The notes beneath the pieces are model-generated. The model saw nothing but the letters and a program-made list of their open reading frames with translations, did not search any database and had not been told where the DNA came from. DNA of 64,000 nt, taken from NCBI RefSeq assembly GCF_003012745.1, contig NZ_PXYK01000006.1:1-64000 (forward strand), in the 5' to 3' direction. The position numbers and the translations under genes are program-made. Origin of the DNA: Kumtagia ephedrae. Its GTDB lineage: Bacteria; Pseudomonadota; Alphaproteobacteria; Rhizobiales; Rhizobiaceae. Shown one piece after another: positions 58,334 to 64,000 of this stretch. Position 1 is the first letter of the stretch; every line of letters starts with the position of its first letter.

Positions 58334-59626
58334 ATGGGTGTTGAGGTAAGCCGTCTGTCGAACGGCCTGACAGTCGCGACCGAAACCCTTCCCAGCATCG
58401 AAACCGTCGCCCTGGGCGTCTGGGTCAAGTCCGGCGCCCGCAACGAGCGCGACGAAGAGCACGGCATGGCCCACCTGCTCGAGCACATGGCCTTCAAGGG
58501 CACCAGCGGCCGCAGCGCCTTCCAGATCGCCTCGGACATCGAGAATGTTGGCGGCGAGATCAACGCCGCGACAAGCGTCGAGACCACGTCCTTCTATGCC
58601 CGCGTGCTCGGCGGCGACGTGCCGCTCGCCATCGACATCCTCGCCGACATCCTGCAGGACTCGACCTTCGACCCCGACGAGCTCGAGCGCGAGCAGCACG
58701 TCATCCTGCAGGAGATCGGCGCGGCCTTCGACACGCCGGACGACATCGTCTTCGACAAGTTCACCGAGACCGCCTACCGCCAGCAGACGATCGGCCGCTC
58801 GATCCTGGGCACGCCGGACACGGTGCGCTCCTTCACCTCGCGGCAGCTGCACGCCTTCATGGAGCGGCAGTACGGCGCCGACGACATGGTGGTGGTGGCG
58901 GCCGGCGACGTGAGACACGACGCCTTCGTGCGCGAGGTGGAGAAGAAGCTCGGCGGCTTCCGGCCCAAGGCGCGCAGCGTCGTTCCGCATCCGGCGCACT
59001 ATGTCGGCGGCGACTTCCGCGAAGAGCGCGACCTGATGGATGCGCAGATCGTGCTCGGCTTCGAGGGCCGCGCCTATCACGTGCGCGACTTCTACGCCTC
59101 GCAGGTGCTGTCGATGATCCTGGGCGGCGGCATGTCGTCCCGCCTGTTCCAGGAGGTGCGCGAAAAGCGCGGCCTCTGCTATTCGGTCTACGCGTTCCAC
59201 TGGGGCTTCTCCGACACCGGCATCTTCGGCGTGCATGCGGCGACGGGCCAGGGCGACATCGCCAGGCTCGTGCCGGTGATCATCGAGGAGTTGCAGAAGA
59301 GCGGCGAGCGGATCGACCAGTCCGAGCTCGACCGCGCGCGCGCCCAGTATCGCGCCGGCCTCATCATGTCCGCCGAAAGCGCCGCCAGCCGCGCCTCGCA
59401 GATCGCCAGGCAGATCCTGCTGTTCGGCCGGCCGATCAGCAAGGAAGAGCTGATGGAGCGGCTTTCCGCGTTGACGGTGGAGCGGCTGACCGACCTGTCG
59501 GCACGGCTGTTCTCGACGCTGCCCACGGTGGCGGGCATCGGGCCGGTGGGATCCCTGCCCTCCTACGAGGCGATCCGCGATTCGCTGGTCGGCGCCGCCC
59601 CCGCGGTTCGCAAGCTCGCCGTCTGA
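58334..59626 (+). CDS. M16 family zinc metallopeptidase (processing-peptidase-like)
   Basis: The 430-residue product has the inverted zinc motif His47-Leu-Leu-Glu50-His51 with the third ligand expected in EREQHVILQEIGAAFD, and the C-terminal RLFQEVREKRGLCYSVYAFH. It is the bacterial relative of the mitochondrial processing peptidase beta subunit and is one complete M16 unit; homologues form a homodimer. It probably degrades peptides. ATG 58334 is chosen; TTG codons upstream overlap thrC. Likely cotranscribed with thrC. Confidence 0.92.
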   Translation: MGVEVSRLSNGLTVATETLPSIETVALGVWVKSGARNERDEEHGMAHLLEHMAFKGTSGRSAFQIASDIENVGGEINAATSVETTSFYARVLGGDVPLAIDILADILQDSTFDPDELEREQHVILQEIGAAFDTPDDIVFDKFTETAYRQQTIGRSILGTPDTVRSFTSRQLHAFMERQYGADDMVVVAAGDVRHDAFVREVEKKLGGFRPKARSVVPHPAHYVGGDFREERDLMDAQIVLGFEGRAYHVRDFYASQVLSMILGGGMSSRLFQEVREKRGLCYSVYAFHWGFSDTGIFGVHAATGQGDIARLVPVIIEELQKSGERIDQSELDRARAQYRAGLIMSAESAASRASQIARQILLFGRPISKEELMERLSALTVERLTDLSARLFSTLPTVAGIGPVGSLPSYEAIRDSLVGAAPAVRKLAV

Positions 59627-59637
59627 CGTCCTGATGC

Positions 59638-60231
59638 ATGATCGCGCTTCCCTTCTTCCGCCGCGACTTTCCGTCGCTGAAGGGTGAACGTGTCGTCCTG
59701 CGCATGCCGGCCTCCGGCGACTATCGCGAATGGGCGGCGCTGCGCGCCGAAAGCCGCCGTTTCCTCGAGCCGTGGGAGCCGCGCTGGGCCAGCGACGAAC
59801 TCGACTGGCCGTCCTGGCGCCAGCGGCTCCACCGCTACCGCGAGGACTTCCACCAGGGCATCGGCGTCGGCTTCTTCATCTTCGAGGCCTCCTCCTGCAA
59901 GCTGATGGGCGGCATCACCATAGGCAATGTACGCTACGGCGTCTCGCAGAGCGGCCAGATCGGCTACTGGATCGGCGAGCGCTACGCCGGCAAGGGCTAC
60001 ATGCCCGAGGCGCTGCGCCTTGTCGCCGGCTACGCCTTCGATACGCTTCGGTTGCACCGCATCGAGGCCGCCTGTATTCCCGACAACACACGATCCATCC
60101 GCGTGCTTGAAAAAGCCGGATTCCAGCGCGAGGGACTGCTGCGATCCTATCTCAGGATCAACGGCATCTGGCACGACCACTATCTCTACGCCCTGATCGC
60201 CGACGATCGCGGCGCCGCCCTGAAGGACTGA
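59638..60231 (+). CDS. GNAT acetyltransferase, RimJ/RimL type
   Basis: The 197-residue product has the GNAT core with acetyl-CoA loop YWIGERYAGKGYMPEALRLV, LHRIEAACIPDNTRSIRVLEKAGF and a final EGLLRSYLRINGIWHDHYLYALI. This is the pattern of ribosomal-protein alanine N-acetyltransferases; the actual substrate is unknown. It starts 11 nt after the peptidase gene, in the same run of genes. Confidence 0.9.
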   Translation: MIALPFFRRDFPSLKGERVVLRMPASGDYREWAALRAESRRFLEPWEPRWASDELDWPSWRQRLHRYREDFHQGIGVGFFIFEASSCKLMGGITIGNVRYGVSQSGQIGYWIGERYAGKGYMPEALRLVAGYAFDTLRLHRIEAACIPDNTRSIRVLEKAGFQREGLLRSYLRINGIWHDHYLYALIADDRGAALKD

Positions 60232-60234
60232 TTG

Positions 60235-63114
60235 TTGCAGTTTTCCATCCGATACCTGATCGCCCTTCTGGGCGCGGTGCTGCTCAGCCTGATGGCTGTC
60301 GCGCCGGGCTATGCCATCGAGCCGATCAAGATCGCGCGCGACGACGTGGCGCTGGACCTTTCCGGCGCGCTGGAGATCCATCGCAGCCAGGGCCAGAACT
60401 TCCAGGTCTCGACGGCGCCCGGCCCCGACGGCATCGTGCGGCGCATCGAGGTGGAGGCCAAGGACGCGGCATCGGGCGACTGGGCCGTCTTCGCGCTCGC
60501 CAACACCACCGACCAGCAGATCGACAAGCTGATCGTGGCGCCGCATTTCAGGCTGGTGAATTCCGGCCTGTTCTGGCCCGATCTCGGCTCGAGCCGCATC
60601 GCCGCCATCACCCCCAGCGAAGGCTTTGCGCTGGACCGGCAGGTCAGCCCGGACGCCGACGTCTTTCAGGTCACTCTGGACCCCGGCGCCGTGGTGACCT
60701 TCGTGGCCGAGCTGGCGTCGCCGCGCCTGCCGCAGGTCTATCTGTGGGCGCCCGACGCCTACAAGGACTCCATCAATTCCTACACGCTCTACCGCGGCAT
60801 CGTCATCGGCATCGCCGGCCTGCTGGCGCTGTTCCTGACCATCCTGTTCGTGGTCAAGGGAACCTCGATGTTCCCGGCCACGGCGGCACTCTCCTGGGCG
60901 GTTCTCGCCTATATCTGCGTCGATTTCGGCTTCGTCAACGAGGTGATCGAGATCACGCCGGGCAGCCAGCAGATCTGGCGGGCCGGAACGGAAGTGGCGC
61001 TGGCGACCACCTTCGTGGTGTTCCTGTTCGCCTATCTCAACCTCAACCGATGGCACGGCCATTTCAGCTATGGCGCGCTGCTGTGGATCGCCGGACTGGC
61101 GCTGATCGCCGGCGTCGCCGTCGTCGACCCGGCGGTCGCGGCCGGCACGGCGCGCGTCTCCTTCGCAGCCACGGCGGCGGTCGGGCTCGGGCTGATCGTC
61201 ATGCTCGGCTTCCGCGGCTACGACCGCGCCATCATGCTGGTGCCGAGCTGGGTCATGGTGCTCGCCTGGATGACGGCGTCGTGGATGGCGATCACCGGCG
61301 TCCTCAACAACGACATCGTGCAGCCGGCGCTGGGCGGCGGCCTGGTGCTGATCATCCTGTTGATCGGCTTCACCGTCATCCAGCACGCCTTCGCCGGCGG
61401 CGCCCTGCACCAGGGCCTGTTCAGCGATCTCGAGCGGCAGGCGCTGGCCGTCGCCGGATCCGGCGACACCGTTTGGGACTGGGACGTGCTGCGCGACCGG
61501 GTGACGACGCGCCCCGATGTCAGCCTGCCGCTCGGCCTCTCGCCCAACGCGCTCGGCGGCCCCGCCCGCACCTGGCTGCCGGTGCTGCACGCCGACGACC
61601 GCGACAGCTTCCGCACCACGCTCGACGTGGTGCTGGAGCACCGGCGCGGGCGCGTGATGCAGCATTTCCGCCTGCGCGGCGCCGACGGCCACTATCACTG
61701 GTTCGCCCTCAAGGCGCGGCCGGTGGTGGGATCGGACGGCGAGGTCATTCGCTGCGTCGGCACGCTGGTCGACATCACCGAGCAGAAGAAGTCGGAGGAG
61801 CGGCTGCTGCAGGACGCCGTGCACGACAACCTCACCGGCCTGCCCAACCGCGAGCTGTTCCTGACCCGGCTGGAAACGGTGATCTCCATCGCCAAGACCG
61901 AGGAGACGGTGCGCCCGACCGTGCTCGTCATCGACATCGACCGCTTCAAGCAGGTCAATGACGGCCTCGGCATCTCCGCCGGCGACACCATCCTGCTGAC
62001 CATCGCGCGCCGCCTGCACAGGCTGCTGAAGCCGGCTGACGCGCTGTCGCGCTTCTCCGGCGACCAGTTCGCCTTCATGCTCCTGTCCGAGCAGGATCCG
62101 GCGCGCATCGCCGCCTTCGCCGATTCGATCAAGCAGGCGATCCGCACGCCCGTGAACTTCGCGAAGCGCGAGATCATCCTCACCGCCTCGGTCGGCCTCG
62201 TCACTTGGACGACGACACAAGGCACCGCCGCCGACATGGTCAAGGACGCCGAGCTCGCCATGCAGCAGGCGAAGCGTTTCGGCGGCGACCGTATCGAGCC
62301 GTTCCGCCCGGCCTTCCGCTCCGTCGGCACCGACCGGCTGCAGCTCGAATCCGACCTGCACCGTGCCGTCGAGCGCAAGGAGCTGACGCTCGTCTACCAG
62401 CCGATCGTGCGGCTGGAGGACCGTTCCGTCGCCGGCTTCGAGGCGCTGCTCAGATGGGAGCATCCGCGCCGCGGTGCCATCCCGCCCTCCGACTTCATCC
62501 CGGTCGCCGAAAACAGCGGGCTGATCGTCCAGCTCGGCCTGTTCGCCATGCAGCGCGCCGCCGAGGATCTGGCGTCCTGGCAGACGCAGATCGGCGAGAC
62601 GCCGCTGTCGGTCTCGGTCAATCTGTCAAGCCGGCAGCTTCTGCGCCGCGACCTCGTCAGCGACGTGCGCTCGGTGGTGGCACGCGCCAACATCAAGCCG
62701 ATCTGCTTCCGCCTGGAGCTCACCGAGTCGCTGGTGATGGACAATCCCGAGCAGAGCGCGCATGTGCTCGCAAAGCTGAAGAAGCTCGGCATCGGCCTGT
62801 CGATCGACGATTTCGGCACCGGCTATTCGTCGCTCTCCTATCTCACCCGCTTCCCGTTCGACACGATCAAGATCGACAAGAGCTTCCTGGAGGACCCCTC
62901 GCCCAAGCGCGCGGTGCTGCTGAAGTCCATGGTCAGCATGGCGCACGAGCTCGGCATGGCGGTGGTGGCGGAAGGCATTTCGGACGAACGCGACGCGCTG
63001 GAGCTCAGGCAGATGGGCTGCGAGTTCGTGCAGAGCTACATGTTCGGCGCGCCGATGCCGGCCGATGCGGCGCTGAAGATGCTGAAGGAGCAGTACCCGG
63101 CCGTTCAGGCGTGA
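60235..63114 (+). CDS. Membrane GGDEF/EAL protein, probable c-di-GMP phosphodiesterase
   Basis: The 959-residue product has a signal peptide (to about residue 28), a periplasmic domain (about 29-185), some six or seven membrane segments (about 186-385), a PAS-like domain (about 400-520), GGDEF (about 530-690) and EAL (about 700-945). The GGDEF motif is degenerate (SGDQF at 608-612), so cyclase activity is unlikely. The EAL domain keeps FEALLRW (Glu736), [15 protein letters not shown] and KIDKSF, so c-di-GMP hydrolysis is expected. Two TTG codons (60232, 60235) directly follow the previous stop; the second has AAGGA 7 nt upstream. No ATG is suitable. Confidence 0.9.
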   Translation: MQFSIRYLIALLGAVLLSLMAVAPGYAIEPIKIARDDVALDLSGALEIHRSQGQNFQVSTAPGPDGIVRRIEVEAKDAASGDWAVFALANTTDQQIDKLIVAPHFRLVNSGLFWPDLGSSRIAAITPSEGFALDRQVSPDADVFQVTLDPGAVVTFVAELASPRLPQVYLWAPDAYKDSINSYTLYRGIVIGIAGLLALFLTILFVVKGTSMFPATAALSWAVLAYICVDFGFVNEVIEITPGSQQIWRAGTEVALATTFVVFLFAYLNLNRWHGHFSYGALLWIAGLALIAGVAVVDPAVAAGTARVSFAATAAVGLGLIVMLGFRGYDRAIMLVPSWVMVLAWMTASWMAITGVLNNDIVQPALGGGLVLIILLIGFTVIQHAFAGGALHQGLFSDLERQALAVAGSGDTVWDWDVLRDRVTTRPDVSLPLGLSPNALGGPARTWLPVLHADDRDSFRTTLDVVLEHRRGRVMQHFRLRGADGHYHWFALKARPVVGSDGEVIRCVGTLVDITEQKKSEERLLQDAVHDNLTGLPNRELFLTRLETVISIAKTEETVRPTVLVIDIDRFKQVNDGLGISAGDTILLTIARRLHRLLKPADALSRFSGDQFAFMLLSEQDPARIAAFADSIKQAIRTPVNFAKREIILTASVGLVTWTTTQGTAADMVKDAELAMQQAKRFGGDRIEPFRPAFRSVGTDRLQLESDLHRAVERKELTLVYQPIVRLEDRSVAGFEALLRWEHPRRGAIPPSDFIPVAENSGLIVQLGLFAMQRAAEDLASWQTQIGETPLSVSVNLSSRQLLRRDLVSDVRSVVARANIKPICFRLELTESLVMDNPEQSAHVLAKLKKLGIGLSIDDFGTGYSSLSYLTRFPFDTIKIDKSFLEDPSPKRAVLLKSMVSMAHELGMAVVAEGISDERDALELRQMGCEFVQSYMFGAPMPADAALKMLKEQYPAVQA

Positions 63115-63710
63115 CCGGCGACCGGGCTGAGATGCGCGAGGTCGATGCCGAGCGAGGCGATCACACGGTCGTATTTCCGGTCCATGTCGGCATCGAACAG
63201 AAGATCCGGACCGGCCGGGCAGGTCAGCCAGCCGTTCTCCTGAATCTCCCTTTCGAGCTGGCCGGCGCCCCAGCCGGAATAGCCGAGCGCCATCAGCGCC
63301 TGTCTCGGCCCCCTTCCCTTCGAGATGGCGCGCAATATGTCGATGGTGGCCGTAAGGCAGATGTCCTGCGACACCGGCAGCGAGGATTCGACGCGATAGT
63401 CGCCGGTGTGCAGCACGAAGCCGCGGCTGCGATCGACCGGCCCACCATTGCGCACGACGAAATTGCGGGCGGAATCGGGAAGCCTGATCGCCTCGCGCTC
63501 GTCCATCAGGCCGAGCTGGACGAGCAGGTCGGGAAACAGCATCTGCTGGGCCTGGTTGATGATGAGCCCCATCGCCCCTTCCTCGCTGTGGGCGCAGACA
63601 TAGATGACCGCGCGGGCGAAACGGTCGTCCTTCATCCCGGGCATGGCGATCAGGAAATGCCCGTCGAGGAAACCGCGCTTGGCCGAGGCTTTGTGCTTCA
63701 GGATGTCCAT
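63105..63710 (-). CDS. YqgE/AlgH family protein (UPF0301)
   Basis: The 201-residue product shows the family blocks [57 protein letters not shown] and [22 protein letters not shown]. The function is not established. Its last 10 bp overlap the end of the convergent EAL gene. The divergent gene downstream of the window edge is a DsbD-like protein. Confidence 0.92.
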   Translation of the reverse strand: MDILKHKASAKRGFLDGHFLIAMPGMKDDRFARAVIYVCAHSEEGAMGLIINQAQQMLFPDLLVQLGLMDEREAIRLPDSARNFVVRNGGPVDRSRGFVLHTGDYRVESSLPVSQDICLTATIDILRAISKGRGPRQALMALGYSGWGAGQLEREIQENGWLTCPAGPDLLFDADMDRKYDRVIASLGIDLAHLSPVAGHA

Positions 63711-63857
63711 GCCCCAAAGTAACGTTTTTTTCGCCCGCTTGAAAGACGGCTTTGCAGAGGCTAAGCGCCGGCGGCCTGATTCGAGTCACGTAAAAATGAC
63801 CCTGAGGCGACGACCCCGGCCATTGCAAATGGCCGGCCGCATCGGCAAACCCGCGCC

Positions 63858-64000
63858 ATGAAGATGCTCCGCCCACTGGCGGCCTCGGCCGCCGCTTCGT
63901 TTCTGCTGTGCGGCGGCGCGCTCGCCTCGTCGAGCCCGTGGATCGAGGTGGAGGGCGGAAGCGTGCGGCTGGTGACCAGCGGCAGGCCCGATGCCGAGGG
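63858..64000 (+). CDS. Partial CDS: secreted protein with DsbD N-terminal-like start
   Basis: Only the first 47 residues lie in the window: a signal peptide MKMLRPLAASAAASFLLCGG followed by SSSPWIEVEGGSVRLVTSGRPDAEG. The SPWIEVEGGSVRLVTSG stretch resembles the start of DsbD alpha-like domains found next to yqgE in related genomes. The assignment rests on this short stretch and is tentative. Confidence 0.55.
   Translation, partial: MKMLRPLAASAAASFLLCGGALASSSPWIEVEGGSVRLVTSGRPDAE

Noticed and set aside
59563-62463. 966-codon minus-strand frame opposite the GNAT and EAL genes
   Set aside because: Antisense to two well-supported genes; composition typical of GC-rich shadows.

Overview
The window is GC-rich, densely coded chromosomal DNA from an alphaproteobacterium of the Hyphomicrobiales (Rhizobiales), most likely Phyllobacteriaceae (Mesorhizobium or a close relative). 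The evidence is the gene content: a CcrM-type GANTC methyltransferase, an frc fructose operon with a divergent ROK regulator, an lpiA/acvB pair, a CysN-CysC fusion, a complete glg operon, and many intergenic palindromic repeats of the CCCCTCCCC type. No rRNA, CRISPR array, transposase or integrase was seen. There is one tRNA (Gln, anticodon TTG).

Layout. 0-2.9 kb: oligopeptide ABC transporter (oppA, oppB, then the first codons of a probable oppC), minus strand. 3.1-16.2 kb: minus-strand glycogen operon in the order glgP-glgB-glgC-glgA-pgm-glgX-GH13 alpha-glucosidase, covering synthesis, storage and breakdown. 16.5-22.1 kb: fructose uptake, with frcB-frcC-frcA on the minus strand and the ROK repressor frcR plus PfkB kinase divergent from a large palindrome. 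22.5-25.4 kb: sulfate activation (cysD-cysNC). 25.6-28.5 kb: three consecutive toxin-antitoxin modules (HigBA, Xre-RES, RelE-HigA). 28.6-35.9 kb: bioY, an MBL hydrolase, a DUF1499 membrane protein, an acyl-CoA synthetase, small proteins, a GSU2403-type nucleotidyltransferase preceded by a perfect 36-bp palindrome, and a NodB-type deacetylase. 36-38.6 kb: ppdK. 38.8-43.6 kb: a VOC protein, repeats, tRNA-Gln and the acvB-mprF(lpiA) lipid operon. 44-45.4 kb: vapBC and a RibD-type reductase. 45.7-50.8 kb: smc, a DsbA-like lipoprotein and a DUF721 protein. 50.8-55.3 kb: mutY, a HAD phosphatase, a SnoaL-like protein, an alpha/beta hydrolase, ccrM and a shortened DUF1778 antitoxin. 55.5-64 kb: a second HAD phosphatase, a lipoprotein, thrC, an M16 peptidase, a GNAT acetyltransferase, a GGDEF/EAL protein, yqgE and the start of a DsbD-like gene.

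The most interesting non-coding signals are four. (1) The TA modules share a promoter design in which the operator palindrome fills the -35/-10 spacer, and at least two probably make leaderless transcripts. (2) Perfect and near-perfect GTTATAGGAAA palindromes sit at the nucleotidyltransferase start. (3) An identical 15-bp element, TTCTAATCGATTGTA, lies about 85-100 bp upstream of both glgP and ppdK, hinting at a shared carbon regulator. (4) A symmetric frc control region carries a consensus TTGACA in each arm. All functions are inferred from sequence reading alone; no database search was possible.
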